The notes beneath the pieces were generated by a model. The model was not told the DNA's origin, searched no databases, and worked only from the letters and a program-made list of their open reading frames with translations. Shown piece after piece: positions 29,022-38,061 of a stretch of DNA of 64,000 nt (its first letter is position 1; each line of letters opens with the position of its first letter). A program made the translations under genes and the position numbers. The stretch is from contig NZ_AMXA01000002.1 of the NCBI RefSeq assembly GCF_000310145.2, forward strand, positions 1 through 64,000, given 5' to 3'. The DNA is from Thauera sp. 28. GTDB lineage: Bacteria > Pseudomonadota > Gammaproteobacteria > Burkholderiales > Rhodocyclaceae.

Positions 29022-30452
29022 TCACCTCGGGATCAGGAAAGTGGTTTCTTCATTCACGCTCAGCGCCGGGTTGTCCTCGGCCGTGATGCGGAAAGCAATC
29101 GTGTTGGCACCGGGAGCACCCGCGTCGTAGGGCACCAGGACCTGAAGCGTCACCGCCTGGGTAGACGCCGCCGGCACCTCGACGCGCTCGACACCACCGA
29201 TACGCACCCCGGGCATGCCGGACACCGCGAGCTGGAACGCGCGCGGCGCCTCGGTCATGTTCATGACCTGAAGCTGGTAGACGTTCTCGATGAAGCCGCC
29301 TTCGATCTCACGACCAAGCGACGAGCGGTCACGAATGATGTCGACACGCAGAGGATCGCGCGCCGCGAGCCCCCAGACGAAGGCAAGAGAGACCAGTACC
29401 AGCACGGCGCCATAGATCAATGTCCGCGGCCGCAGTACATGCAGCAGGATCTCCTTGCGCCCCCAATGCTTCTTGAGCGCGTTCTCCGTGGAGTAGCGGA
29501 TCAGGCCACGGGGATAGTTCATCTTGTCCATGACCTGGTCGCAGGCATCGATACAGGCTGCGCAGCCGATGCATTCGTACTGGAGGCCATCGCGGATGTC
29601 GATACCGGTCGGACAAACCTGAACGCATATGCCGCAATCGATACAGTCCCCTTTGCCGACGCTGCGCGGGTCGATGTTCTTCTTGCGCGTCCCGCGCGGC
29701 TCGCCACGCTCCTCGTCATAGGTAATGACGAGCGTATCCGGGTCGAACATGACGGCCTGGAAACGCGCGTAAGGGCACATGTACTTGCAGACCTGCTCAC
29801 GCAACACCCCGGCGAAGAGGTAGGTGAAGCCTGAGTAGAAGAGGATCCAGAACAGCTCCCAAGGGCCGAAGCCAAGCGTAAGCAGGGAGGCGAGGAGCTC
29901 GTCGAGCGGCGAGAAGTAGGCGACGAAGGTAAAGCCGGTCCACAGCGCGACGAGCCCCCAGGCCGCAAACTTGCTGCCACGACGCGCGGCCTTGCCGACG
30001 CTCATGGGAGCCTGGTCGAGCTTCTGCCGCCTGACATGATCACCCTCGATCTTCTGCTCGATCCACATGAAGATCTCGGTGTAGACCGTCTGCGGACAGG
30101 CGTAGCCGCACCAGAGTCGTCCGGCCACCGCAGTGAAGAAGAACAGCGCGTATGCGGAGATGATCAGCAGGATGGCGAGGAAGAAGACATCCTGCGGCCA
30201 GAACACCCAGCCGAAGATGTAGAACTTGCGCTCGGTGAGGTGAAACAGCACGGCCTGCCGATCGTTCCAGCTGAGCCAGGGCAGTCCGTAGAAAACGAGT
30301 TGGGTGAACCACACCAGGGCCCAGCGCCAATTGGCGAACAGGCCGGTGACTGCGCGCACGTAGAGCTTCTTGCGTGCGGCGTAAAGCGTATCGAAACTGG
30401 CGTCGGAGTTGGCTTGCGCCGGCTTGCGGGGTTCTGGGGTCGTGCTGCTCAT
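29022..30452 (-). CDS. ccoG: Cytochrome cbb3 oxidase accessory ferredoxin-like protein CcoG
   Basis: A 476-residue membrane Fe-S protein (FixG/RdxA). Several helices surround a periplasm/cytoplasm loop with YACPQTVYTEIFMWIE, followed by two 4Fe-4S motifs, CIDCGICVQVCPTG and CIGCAACIDAC, around residues 265-310, and a C-terminal immunoglobulin-like periplasmic domain. CcoG is implicated in Cu(II) reduction for delivery of Cu(I) to the CcoN active site. It lies between ccoP and fixH. Confidence 0.94.
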   Translation of the reverse strand: MSSTTPEPRKPAQANSDASFDTLYAARKKLYVRAVTGLFANWRWALVWFTQLVFYGLPWLSWNDRQAVLFHLTERKFYIFGWVFWPQDVFFLAILLIISAYALFFFTAVAGRLWCGYACPQTVYTEIFMWIEQKIEGDHVRRQKLDQAPMSVGKAARRGSKFAAWGLVALWTGFTFVAYFSPLDELLASLLTLGFGPWELFWILFYSGFTYLFAGVLREQVCKYMCPYARFQAVMFDPDTLVITYDEERGEPRGTRKKNIDPRSVGKGDCIDCGICVQVCPTGIDIRDGLQYECIGCAACIDACDQVMDKMNYPRGLIRYSTENALKKHWGRKEILLHVLRPRTLIYGAVLVLVSLAFVWGLAARDPLRVDIIRDRSSLGREIEGGFIENVYQLQVMNMTEAPRAFQLAVSGMPGVRIGGVERVEVPAASTQAVTLQVLVPYDAGAPGANTIAFRITAEDNPALSVNEETTFLIPR

Positions 30453-30497
30453 GGCCTAGTGTACCGATGAAGTGTTGTTATTGTTGTTATGGTAACC

Positions 30498-30521
30498 CCG
30501 GGGGAACCCCCATTCCCCCGG
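30498..30521 (-). repeat. Intercistronic hairpin between ccoP and ccoG
   Basis: CCGGGGGA (30498-30505) pairs with TCCCCCGG (30514-30521), loop of 8. No T-run follows on the coding strand, so it is more likely to protect the 3' end of ccoNOQP mRNA or partly attenuate transcription into ccoG than to be a full terminator. Confidence 0.5.
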
Positions 30522-30550
30522 AGATGGAACTGCAGACTGCGGTGCGACTG

Positions 30551-31441
30551 TTACTTCTTGCTCAGGCTCAGTACGTAAGCGGTCAGGATGTGGACCTTGT
30601 CCTCGCCGAGGAACTCACCGAAGCCCGGCATACGGTTGTTACGGCCGTGCGTGATGGTCTCGATGATGACGGCCTCGGACGAACCGTAGAGCCAGATGTT
30701 GTCGGTCAGATTGGGCGCGCCAAGCATCGGGTTGCCCTTTGCATCGGCACCGTGGCAGGCCACGCAGTTGGTCTCGAAACCTTCCTTGCCGCGCTGCGCC
30801 CGCAGGGAGTCATGCGCCAGGCCGTTCAGCGAACGAACATAGTTGGCGACATCCTTCGCACCCTCTGCACCAAGCGCCGGCCCGAACGGGGGCATGATGC
30901 CGTTGCGGCCGTTGGTGATCGTCTCGCGGATGTTGTCCGGCTCGCCGCCCCACAGCCAGGCGCTGTCGGTAAGGTTCGGGAAGCTCTTCGCACCCTGGGC
31001 AGCCGAACCGTGACACTGCGCGCAGTAGGTCAGGAACATGCGTTGCCCCATGGCGCGGGCGTCGGGATCCGCGGCCACGGCCATGACGTCCATGTCGCGA
31101 TACTTGGCAAAGACGGGGCCGAAGCGCTCTTCCGCGGCCTGCATCTCGGCGTCGTATTGCGCCCACTGCCCACGGTGCTGGTTGACGTTGCCGAAGCCCG
31201 GGTAGATCGCCAGATAAACCACACCGAACACGATCGTGATCCAGAACAGGTACATCCACCAGCGCGGCAGCGGGTTGTTGTACTCGGCGAGCGTCTCGTC
31301 CCACACGTGGCCGTGAAGCTCGACCGGCCCCTTTTCGCGCTTGGTCATGTTCGACACCAGCACGAACACACAGAACAGGATGGAGAGGGCCACGAGGACC
31401 ATCACATACATGTTCCAGAAACCGCTGATAAAGTCAGCCAT
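30551..31441 (-). CDS. ccoP: cbb3-type cytochrome c oxidase subunit III (diheme)
   Basis: A 296-residue CcoP. An N-terminal membrane helix (residues 8-30), a second helix near residue 60 in PRWWMYLFWITIVFGVVYLAIYPGFG, and two class I c-type heme motifs, CAQCH (about residue 140) and CVACH (about residue 228), with methionine ligands further on. It passes electrons to CcoO. The 5' end overlaps ccoQ by 8 bp. Confidence 0.96.
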   Translation of the reverse strand: MADFISGFWNMYVMVLVALSILFCVFVLVSNMTKREKGPVELHGHVWDETLAEYNNPLPRWWMYLFWITIVFGVVYLAIYPGFGNVNQHRGQWAQYDAEMQAAEERFGPVFAKYRDMDVMAVAADPDARAMGQRMFLTYCAQCHGSAAQGAKSFPNLTDSAWLWGGEPDNIRETITNGRNGIMPPFGPALGAEGAKDVANYVRSLNGLAHDSLRAQRGKEGFETNCVACHGADAKGNPMLGAPNLTDNIWLYGSSEAVIIETITHGRNNRMPGFGEFLGEDKVHILTAYVLSLSKK

Positions 31442-31622
31442 TTGCTTTTCCCTCTTGGTCTTGCCGCCCCCCCTGGGCCGGCAGGTCGTCGTCGCTCAGG
31501 GGCAGGCGCGCCGCCTCGTCGAAGCCGGCCTTGGCGTGCTTGCTGTACGCCCAGGCGCAGATGCCGAGGAAGCACAGGAACCCAAGCACCGTGATCAGGC
31601 TTCTGAAGTCATTTATATCCAT
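31434..31622 (-). CDS. ccoQ: cbb3-type oxidase subunit CcoQ
   Basis: A 62-residue single-span protein, MDINDFRSLITVLGFLCFLGICAWAYSKHAKAGFDEAA, typical of CcoQ/FixQ, which stabilises the cbb3 complex. It is between ccoO (15 bp gap) and ccoP (8 bp overlap) on the same strand. Confidence 0.93.
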   Translation of the reverse strand: MDINDFRSLITVLGFLCFLGICAWAYSKHAKAGFDEAARLPLSDDDLPAQGGRQDQEGKANG

Positions 31623-31637
31623 GGCGCGCCCAGCTCC

Positions 31638-32273
31638 TTACCTGAAGTTCGAAATCGCGGTGCCGAGCCCTTGCAGGTAGGCCACGATCGCATCGAGTTC
31701 GGTCTTGCCCTCGAGCGCTGCAGGCGCCGCGGCGATTTCCTCCTCGCTGTACTTGTGCAGGCCGACCTTGTTGAGCGCACGCATCTTCGCCTGGATGTCG
31801 TCCGCCTTGACAGGACGATCCAGCCACGGGAAGGCCGGCATGTTCGACTCAGGCACGACATCACGCGGGTTGATCAGGTGGACACGCTGCCACTCATCGG
31901 AGTAACGACCACCAACTCGGGCCAGGTCCGGACCGGTGCGCTTGGAACCCCACTGGAACGGGTGGTCGTAGATGAACTCACCCGCCACCGAGTAGTGGCC
32001 ATAACGCTCGGTTTCGGCGCGGAACGGACGAATCATCTGCGAATGGCAGTTGTAGCAGCCCTCGCGCACATAGATGTCACGGCCGACCAGGCGCACCGGA
32101 TCATAGGGTTTGACGTCGAGCGCATTGCCCTTGTGGTCGATTGCAGTGGTGGTCGAGTGCTGGAAGAACAGCGGCACGATCTCGACCAGACCACCCACGC
32201 TGACAGTGAGCAGCGTGAGGACGATCATCAGGAATACGTTGCGTTCGACTTTTTCGTGTTTCGATTGAGCCAT
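31638..32273 (-). CDS. ccoO: cbb3-type oxidase subunit II (monoheme)
   Basis: A 211-residue CcoO with an N-terminal membrane anchor and one c-type heme site in [17 protein letters not shown] (about residue 70), followed by [36 protein letters not shown], a highly conserved family block. It is 15 bp after ccoN and relays electrons from CcoP to the catalytic subunit. Confidence 0.96.
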   Translation of the reverse strand: MAQSKHEKVERNVFLMIVLTLLTVSVGGLVEIVPLFFQHSTTTAIDHKGNALDVKPYDPVRLVGRDIYVREGCYNCHSQMIRPFRAETERYGHYSVAGEFIYDHPFQWGSKRTGPDLARVGGRYSDEWQRVHLINPRDVVPESNMPAFPWLDRPVKADDIQAKMRALNKVGLHKYSEEEIAAAPAALEGKTELDAIVAYLQGLGTAISNFR

Positions 32274-32288
32274 GTTGTTGTTCTCCGA

Positions 32289-33719
32289 TCAGGCGTGGGC
32301 AGCCGCAGGCGCAAGCACCGGGGCGTCATAGGCCTTCTGGCCGGCGATGGTCTTCACCATGTTGTAGAACATGATGAACATGCCGCCGAGGAAGAGCGCG
32401 CCGCCGATGAAACGGATGGTCCAGAACGGGTAGCTGGCCTTGACGCTCTCGACGAAGGAGTAGGTCAGGGTGCCATCCGGGTTGGTCGCACGCCACATGA
32501 GGCCCTGCATCACACCGGAAATCCACATCGAGGCGATGTAGAGCACGATGCCGATGGTCGCGATCCAGAAGTGAGCGTTGATCAGCTTGACGCTGTACAT
32601 CTCGCTCCGGCCATACAGGCGGGGCAGCAGGAAGTACACCGCGCCGATCGAGATCATCGCCACCCAGCCGAGCGCACCGGAGTGCACGTGACCAACCGTC
32701 CAGTCGGTGTAGTGCGACAGCGCATTGACCGTCTTGATCGACATCATCGGGCCTTCGAAGGTCGACATGCCGTAGAACGAGAGCGAGGTGATCAGGAACT
32801 TGAGAATCGGGTCGGTGCGCAGCTTGTGCCAGGCGCCGGACAGGGTCAGAACCCCGTTGATCATGCCACCCCAGGACGGCGCAAGCAGGATCAGCGAGAA
32901 GACCATGCCCACCGACTGGGTCCAGTCAGGCAGCGCGGTGTAGTGCAGGTGGTGCGGGCCAGCCCACATGTAGGTGAAGATGAGCGCCCAGAAGTGCACC
33001 ACCGACAGACGATAGGAATACACCGGACGATCGGCCTGCTTCGGCACGAAGTAGTACATCATGCCCAGGAAGCCCGCGGTCAGGAAGAAACCCACCGCGT
33101 TGTGGCCATACCACCACTGGATCATTGCGTCCTGCACGCCGGCGTAGGCGGAGTAGGACTTCATGCTGAACAGCGACACCGGGATGGCGGCACTATTGAC
33201 GATGTGCAGCAGCGCCACGGTGAGGATGAAAGCACCAAAGAACCAGTTGGCGACGTAGATGTGCGAAATCTTGCGCTTGACGATGGTACCGAAGAACACC
33301 ACCGCGTAAGAGACCCACACGACAGCGATCAGGATGTCGATCGGCCACTCCAGCTCGGCGTATTCCTTGGAGGTCGTGTAGCCCAGCGGCAGCGTGATCG
33401 CCGCGAGCACGATGACCAGTTGCCAGCCCCAGAAGGTGAAGGCCGCCAGCTTGGGCGCGAACAACGTAGCGTGGCAGGTACGCTGGACCACGTAGTAGGA
33501 GGTGGCGAAAAGTGCACAGCCGCCAAACGCGAAAATCACGGCGTTGGTGTGCAGCGGGCGCAACCTGCCGAAGTGCAGGAATTCGTGAACGTTCAGTTCG
33601 GGCCACACGAGCTGTGCTGCGGCGATGACACCGACCAGCATGCCCACGATGCCCCACACCACCGTCATGATGGCGAACTGACGCACGACTTTATAGTTAT
33701 AAGTCGCTTGCGATTGCAT
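32289..33719 (-). CDS. ccoN: cbb3-type oxidase catalytic subunit I
   Basis: A 476-residue, roughly twelve-helix heme-copper oxidase subunit with low- and high-spin heme b and CuB. The His-rich segments are visible, including [37 protein letters not shown] and [14 protein letters not shown]. The start [19 protein letters not shown] at 33719 follows AGAGGTGA; the open frame 37 codons further upstream contains the promoter and is not used. It is the first gene of ccoNOQPG-fixH and is preceded by an Fnr box at the class II position. Confidence 0.97.
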   Translation of the reverse strand: MQSQATYNYKVVRQFAIMTVVWGIVGMLVGVIAAAQLVWPELNVHEFLHFGRLRPLHTNAVIFAFGGCALFATSYYVVQRTCHATLFAPKLAAFTFWGWQLVIVLAAITLPLGYTTSKEYAELEWPIDILIAVVWVSYAVVFFGTIVKRKISHIYVANWFFGAFILTVALLHIVNSAAIPVSLFSMKSYSAYAGVQDAMIQWWYGHNAVGFFLTAGFLGMMYYFVPKQADRPVYSYRLSVVHFWALIFTYMWAGPHHLHYTALPDWTQSVGMVFSLILLAPSWGGMINGVLTLSGAWHKLRTDPILKFLITSLSFYGMSTFEGPMMSIKTVNALSHYTDWTVGHVHSGALGWVAMISIGAVYFLLPRLYGRSEMYSVKLINAHFWIATIGIVLYIASMWISGVMQGLMWRATNPDGTLTYSFVESVKASYPFWTIRFIGGALFLGGMFIMFYNMVKTIAGQKAYDAPVLAPAAAHA

Positions 33720-33796
33720 GTGAGTCACCTCTTTGTTTTGAAAGCTTTGCGAGCACGACGCGCGACGACTGCGGCGCACTTCCTGAAGACCGGCCG

Positions 33797-33837
33797 AGAA
33801 TACGCGTTGGCGTAAATCCCAATTTGACACAGATCAA
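33797..33837 (-). promoter_or_regulatory. Class II Fnr-dependent promoter of ccoNOQP
   Basis: TTGAC-ACAG-ATCAA (33824-33837) matches an Fnr box. Reading leftward, a TATTCT -10 element (33802 to 33797) gives a start near 33790, centring the box near -41. The ccoN ATG is about 70 bases further. Confidence 0.88.
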
Positions 33838-34059
33838 CATTGTATTGCAGCCGAGGGGGGCGAGGAAGCAAAAATTGGACGAAATCCAGATCCATGTGCC
33901 CGATCAGGCAAGACCCTCGTCACAAGGCTGAAAGCGCAGTCAGACGGGCGTTTGCGGGCAAGCGCCGCACGCAACAGGAGCGCCTTCGCCCCCATATCGG
34001 ACCGACCGCAGCAACCACGGGCCGCATACCCAAAACGCCGAAATCGAGAATGACAGACG

Positions 34060-34087
34060 AAAAAAAAGGGTGCGTATCAACGCACCC
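34060..34087 (-). terminator. Rho-independent terminator of the predicted sRNA (and ccoIS)
   Basis: GGGTGCGT (34068-34075) and ACGCACCC (34080-34087) flank a 4-base loop, and a run of eight A residues at 34060-34067 becomes the U-tract on the minus strand. It could also stop readthrough from ccoI-ccoS. Confidence 0.88.
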
Positions 34088-34154
34088 CCAACCCCAACAG
34101 AGAGACATAAAAACACTCGTTGCCCACCGTCTTCCAAGCCCGATCGACAACCAC
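34060..34154 (-). ncRNA. Predicted Fnr-activated small RNA
   Basis: A complete transcription unit without a gene: an Fnr box (34188-34201), a GATAAT -10 element (34166 to 34161), and a strong terminator (stem GGGTGCGT/ACGCACCC with eight T residues on the transcribed strand, 34087 to 34060). The predicted RNA is about 95 nt, read leftward in the gap between ccoS and ccoN. A mid-region UGUCUCUCUGUU is a possible single-stranded seed. Anaerobically induced sRNAs under Fnr control are known (FnrS in enterics, AniS in Neisseria); sequence similarity to them is not evident. Predicted, not proved. Confidence 0.6.
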
Positions 34155-34160
34155 GGCACA

Positions 34161-34201
34161 ATTATCGCCACGCCGCCAAAGCGCGTGTTGACCTAGGTCA
34201 A
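34161..34201 (-). promoter_or_regulatory. Fnr box and -10 element driving the predicted sRNA
   Basis: TTGAC-CTAG-GTCAA (34188-34201) is a perfect dyad. On the leftward strand GATAAT lies at 34166-34161, predicting a start near 34154 and a box centre near -40.5. Rightward there is only the 3' end of ccoS, so the leftward unit is the sensible target. Confidence 0.75.
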
Positions 34202-34248
34202 CCTGTCCGCATCTGCACCACCCCTGGAGCAAGCGCCGAAGCGACATG

Positions 34249-34467
34249 TCAGCGCTCACCCTCGTCACGCCCTGCGGTCCGCTTCGCGTCACCCCCCTCC
34301 CGCTCCCGGGCGTCCGGAGCCGGCTCGTCACGGTCGTCCATCAGCAGCCGATAGGCTGGCCCCTCCATGTCGTCGTACTGACCACTGCGCAGCGACCACC
34401 AGAAGATCACACCGATCACGAACACCAGCAGCACCGATAGCGGGATCAACAGGTACAGGCTCTCCAT
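34249..34467 (-). CDS. ccoS: cbb3 oxidase maturation protein CcoS
   Basis: A 72-residue protein with one membrane helix: MESLYLLIPLSVLLVFVIGVIFWWSLRSGQYDDMEGPAYRLLMDDD-like sequence, the CcoS signature with the GQ-DD-EGPA-RIL pattern. The start at 34467 follows AGGAGAG. It lies 21 bp after ccoI and is needed for cofactor insertion into CcoN in other bacteria. The C-terminal tail is long and charged. Confidence 0.92.
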   Translation of the reverse strand: MESLYLLIPLSVLLVFVIGVIFWWSLRSGQYDDMEGPAYRLLMDDRDEPAPDAREREGGDAKRTAGRDEGER

Positions 34468-34488
34468 GCCAGCTCTCCTATGCAAGCC

Positions 34489-36978
34489 TCAGGCTCGGCC
34501 CCGCGGCACGCGCTGCAGGCGCAGCGCATTGAGAACGACGAGCAGCGAACTCGCCGCCATGCCGACCCCTGCCATCCAGGGCGTCACCAGCCCGGCCATT
34601 GCGAGCGGGACGGAGGTGAAGTTGTATGTAAACGACCACCAGAGGTTCTGGCGAATGATCTTCAAGGTCTTGCGCGACAGGTCGATACCCCGTCCGAGGC
34701 TGGCAAGATTCTCGTTGAGAAGCACGATGTCAGCCTGGTTGCGGGCCAGATCCGTCCCCCCACCCATGGCGACCGACACGTGGGCCTGCGCAAGCACGGG
34801 GGCGTCATTCACGCCGTCGCCCACCATCGCGACGACGGCCCGAGCATCTTCCTGCAAGACGGCGATTACCTGCTGCTTGCCCTGCGGGCTCATGCCACCG
34901 CGGGCATCCTGCACACCCAGCGCCCCAGCCACGGATTCCACCACTGGCTGGGCATCACCCGACAGCACACTCGTCGGGATCTGCTCGCCGGCGAGACGGC
35001 GCATCAGCATCCCCGCCTCCTCACGGACGCTGTCTGCCAGCCTGAACAAGCCCAGCCAGCCCGACCGCGATGCCAGCGCAATCACGGTTCCACCCTCGGA
35101 CGCAAAACCCTCGAGTGCCGATGGCATTGCAAGCCCCGTCGCGCCGGAAACATACTCGGGACGACCGATAAACACGGTCTGGCCGTCGATGAGCCCGTGC
35201 ATGCCTTGCCCGGTCTCGGCTTCGACTTCGCTTGCCAGCGGCAACTCGAGCCCGGCGGCAGCCTCACGCAGACCGGTCGCCACCGGATGCTCGGAACCCT
35301 GCTCGATCGCCGCAGCCATCGCCAGCACGGCAGCCTCGTCCGCGGCACCGAGAGGCAACACACGCTCCAGGCTCATGCGCCCATGGGTCAGCGTTCCGGT
35401 CTTGTCGAACACGAACCGATTGGCATTAGCCAGGGTCTCGATCGCATGCCCGCGCGTCACCAGCACCCCCATTCGAGCGAGGGCATCGGTGGCCACGGTG
35501 AGCGCGGTCGGTGTCGCCAGCGACAAGGCGCACGGACATGCCACCACCAGAACGGAAACGAACACCCACAACGCGCGCTCGGAATCGATGAAGTACCAGC
35601 CAACACCGGTGATGCCCGCCAGCACGAGCAAGGTGACGATGAAATAGCCGGCCACCTTGTCGGACTGCGTGGCAAGCTTGGGCTTCTCGCTCGCGGCCCG
35701 CTCCATCAACTGACGGATGGCCGCCAGGCGCGTCGCGTCACCCACTTGCTCGACCCGCAGCAACAAGGGTGAGGACACATTGATGCTGCCACCCGTGAGC
35801 CGCGCGCCAACGCGCTTGGCAACGGGCAAGCTCTCGCCGGTGAGCAAGGCCTCGTTGACCTCGCCAACCCCCTCCACCACGACACCGTCGGCGGGCACGA
35901 CTTCGCCCGGCCGCACGCGCACGATGTCACCCGGCGCGAGCTGCGCCGTCGGCACGCGCTCGCTGGCTGCGGACTGCGGCCAACCGGCCAGCCGCTCGGC
36001 AAAGGATGGCAGCACCTTACCGAGCTCCTCCACACCGCGCACCGCCTTCTGCCTTGCCAACATCTCCAGGTAACGCCCACCCAGAAGGAAGAAGACGAAC
36101 ATGGTGACCGAGTCGTAATACACCTCGGGACCATCAGTGAGCGTGGCCCACAGGCTGGCAAGAAATGCACTGCCCACACCCAGCGCGACCGGCACGTCCA
36201 TGCCCAGGCGGCGCAGACGTATGTCACGCCAGGCGCGCTGGAAGAATGGCGCGGCCGAATAGAGCACGACCGGCAGGGTGAGCAGGAGGCTGGCCCAGCG
36301 CAACAGCAGCTCGATGTCCCAGGTCATCTCGCCCTCGCCCGCCACATAGACGGGGAAGGCGTACATCATGACCTGCATCATGCCGAAGCCGGCCACGAAG
36401 ACCCGCCACAGCATCGACCGCCGCTCCTTGTTGGCGATCTGCTCCGAACGTTCGGCGTCGTAAGGGTAGGCGCGATAACCGATGGCCTGGATTGCGGCAA
36501 GGATGTCGGACAGCCTGATGCGCTGCTCGTCCCAGCGCACGCGCGCGCGCCGCGTGGCATAGTTGATCTCGATGGCTGACACCCCGGGCAGGCGGGCGAC
36601 ATGGTTTTCGTTCAGCCATACACAGGCCGCACATGTGATGCCCTCGAGGATCAGGGCTGCCTCACGCTCGTGCTCACCCACCGGGCGTACGAAACTCTTC
36701 TGGAAATCCGGGTGGTCGAACAGGCCGAGCTCCTGCAGTTCGACCGGCATCGCCTCGCGTCGCGACTCGGGCATCGCATCGCGGTGGCGGTAGTAATCTA
36801 CAAGACCGTTATCGACGATCGACTGCGCCACCGCCTCGCAGCCAACGCAACACATGCGCCGCGATCGCCCCTCGATCCTGACGTAATGCTGCGTCTCGGC
36901 CGGAATCGGCAGGCCACAGTGATAGCAATCGACATCGGGTGCGGCGGCGTCCGCGGCGGGCAGTTCTGCAGAGGTCAT
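34489..36978 (-). CDS. ccoI: Copper-translocating P1B-type ATPase for cbb3 assembly
   Basis: An 829-residue P-type ATPase (FixI/CcoI). It begins with a cysteine-rich zinc-ribbon-like region (CYHCG ... MCCVGC), then an HMA domain with GITCAACVW near residue 95, eight membrane helices with the CPC motif in VVACPCALSLA, the phosphorylation site DKTGTLT, and the hinge GDGVND. It exports Cu(I) across the membrane for CuB insertion. It is downstream of an SDR gene and 21 bp before ccoS. Confidence 0.95.
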   Translation of the reverse strand: MTSAELPAADAAAPDVDCYHCGLPIPAETQHYVRIEGRSRRMCCVGCEAVAQSIVDNGLVDYYRHRDAMPESRREAMPVELQELGLFDHPDFQKSFVRPVGEHEREAALILEGITCAACVWLNENHVARLPGVSAIEINYATRRARVRWDEQRIRLSDILAAIQAIGYRAYPYDAERSEQIANKERRSMLWRVFVAGFGMMQVMMYAFPVYVAGEGEMTWDIELLLRWASLLLTLPVVLYSAAPFFQRAWRDIRLRRLGMDVPVALGVGSAFLASLWATLTDGPEVYYDSVTMFVFFLLGGRYLEMLARQKAVRGVEELGKVLPSFAERLAGWPQSAASERVPTAQLAPGDIVRVRPGEVVPADGVVVEGVGEVNEALLTGESLPVAKRVGARLTGGSINVSSPLLLRVEQVGDATRLAAIRQLMERAASEKPKLATQSDKVAGYFIVTLLVLAGITGVGWYFIDSERALWVFVSVLVVACPCALSLATPTALTVATDALARMGVLVTRGHAIETLANANRFVFDKTGTLTHGRMSLERVLPLGAADEAAVLAMAAAIEQGSEHPVATGLREAAAGLELPLASEVEAETGQGMHGLIDGQTVFIGRPEYVSGATGLAMPSALEGFASEGGTVIALASRSGWLGLFRLADSVREEAGMLMRRLAGEQIPTSVLSGDAQPVVESVAGALGVQDARGGMSPQGKQQVIAVLQEDARAVVAMVGDGVNDAPVLAQAHVSVAMGGGTDLARNQADIVLLNENLASLGRGIDLSRKTLKIIRQNLWWSFTYNFTSVPLAMAGLVTPWMAGVGMAASSLLVVLNALRLQRVPRGRA

Positions 36979-36994
36979 CGGCGGCGATACAAAG

Positions 36995-37025
36995 CCGCCC
37001 CGGCGGGAAGCGCCAGCCGGGGCGG
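36995..37025 (-). terminator. Hairpin between the SDR gene and ccoI
   Basis: CCGCCCCGGC (36995-37004) pairs perfectly with GCCGGGGCGG (37016-37025). On the minus strand it is followed by only CTTTG, so termination may be incomplete. It ends 16 bp before the ccoI start and suggests ccoI needs separate or attenuated transcription. Confidence 0.5.
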
Positions 37026-37146
37026 TCGGGGAAGGAGAGGCTTTTTTATCACAATCCCGCTGCTCGGGCCATTGCGCTGCACCATCGAGGCCCGCCTGCG
37101 CGCCCTGAGCGCGCCCCCATCGCCGCCTGCCCGAAGCCGACAGCGC

Positions 37147-37914
37147 TTACTTTGCCGCCATGCGGATGGCCCCATCGAGACGGATGACTTCGCCGTTGAG
37201 ATAGGCATTCTCGATGATATGGCGGACCAGGCCCGCGAACTCGGCAGGCCGGCCAAGCCGCGACGGGAACGGCACCATCTTGCCGAGCGCGTCCTGGACT
37301 TCCTGCGGCATGCCCATCAGCATCGGCGTCTCCATGATGCCGGGTGCAATCGCCATTACACGGATGCCAAACCGAGACAACTCACGCGCCACGGGCAGCG
37401 TCAAGCCGACGACACCAGCCTTGGACGAGGCATAGCCGGCTTGTCCGATCTGGCCATCGAAAGCCGCAACCGAGGCGGTATTGATGATCACGCCACGCTC
37501 GCCACCCGCATCGGGCTCGGACTTGCTCATCACCTCTGCGGCCAGGCGCAGCATGTTGAAGGTCCCCACCAGATTGATGTTCACCGTGCGTGCAAAGCTG
37601 TCGAGCGCGTGAGCACCTTCACGGCCAACCACCTTTTCTGCAGGCGCAACGCCTGCGCAGTTGACCAGGCCCGTGAGCCGGCCAAAACGCGCGCCGGCGG
37701 CATCGATCGCGGCGCGAGCACTATCGGCGTCGGTGACGTCGGTGGCCACGAACACTGCCCCAGCGCCCAACTCGGTCGCCAGAGCTTCGCCCGCCTCGCG
37801 GTTGACATCGGCCAGCACTACCCTGGCGCCCGCCTCCACCAACATGCGAGCGGTCGCAGCCCCCAGCCCCGACCCACCTCCGGTCACCACGAAAACGCCA
37901 TTCTCGATCTGCAT
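37147..37914 (-). CDS. Short-chain dehydrogenase, 3-hydroxyacyl-CoA dehydrogenase type II (HSD10-like)
   Basis: A 255-residue [11 protein letters not shown] near residue 11 binds NAD, NCAGV and the Ser of [14 protein letters not shown] lie mid-sequence, and YASSK is the catalytic Tyr/Lys. The [27 protein letters not shown] and [13 protein letters not shown] segments are characteristic of type II 3-hydroxyacyl-CoA dehydrogenases acting in fatty-acid and branched-chain amino-acid breakdown. It is transcribed alone between the ACT-domain gene and ccoI. A TTGACGTTTACGTTAACG element precedes it. Confidence 0.85.
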   Translation of the reverse strand: MQIENGVFVVTGGGSGLGAATARMLVEAGARVVLADVNREAGEALATELGAGAVFVATDVTDADSARAAIDAAGARFGRLTGLVNCAGVAPAEKVVGREGAHALDSFARTVNINLVGTFNMLRLAAEVMSKSEPDAGGERGVIINTASVAAFDGQIGQAGYASSKAGVVGLTLPVARELSRFGIRVMAIAPGIMETPMLMGMPQEVQDALGKMVPFPSRLGRPAEFAGLVRHIIENAYLNGEVIRLDGAIRMAAK

Positions 37915-38000
37915 CGCACTTCTCCTGTTCAGTGGGTTCTTGGAACTCGGCCCGGCCTGCGCAAGACTCGGCTGCCGACATCAGCGCGAACCATAGTTAT

Positions 38001-38018
38001 CGTTAACGTAAACGTCAA
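38001..38018 (-). promoter_or_regulatory. Candidate operator of the SDR gene
   Basis: On the minus strand the sequence reads TTGACGTTTACGTTAACG, containing the palindrome CGTTAACG and repeated ACGTTWACG steps, about 90-105 bp before the SDR start. MerR-family regulators of branched-chain/fatty acid catabolism such as LiuR bind sites of this general appearance; the identity of the regulator here is a guess. Confidence 0.35.
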
Positions 38019-38061
38019 CATCAGAGCGTGGCGCGGGAAGCCACTCGCCCACCCGCGCGCG

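Noticed and set aside
31341..33815. Plus-strand open frame of 824 codons
   Set aside because: Antisense shadow of ccoNOQP with biased His/Asp/Arg composition and no domain.
33840..34196. Plus-strand open frame of 118 codons in the ccoN-ccoS gap
   Set aside because: Low-complexity basic sequence without ribosome-binding site; it covers the sRNA terminator and promoter signals, which explain the region better.
34188..34248. Rightward promoter from the Fnr box at 34188
   Set aside because: No -10-like element at the right place and only the 3' end of a convergent gene follows.
37147..37914. SDR as acetoacetyl-CoA reductase PhaB for the PHA pathway
   Set aside because: Sequence motifs fit 3-hydroxyacyl-CoA dehydrogenase type II better, and the gene is 11 kb from phaC.
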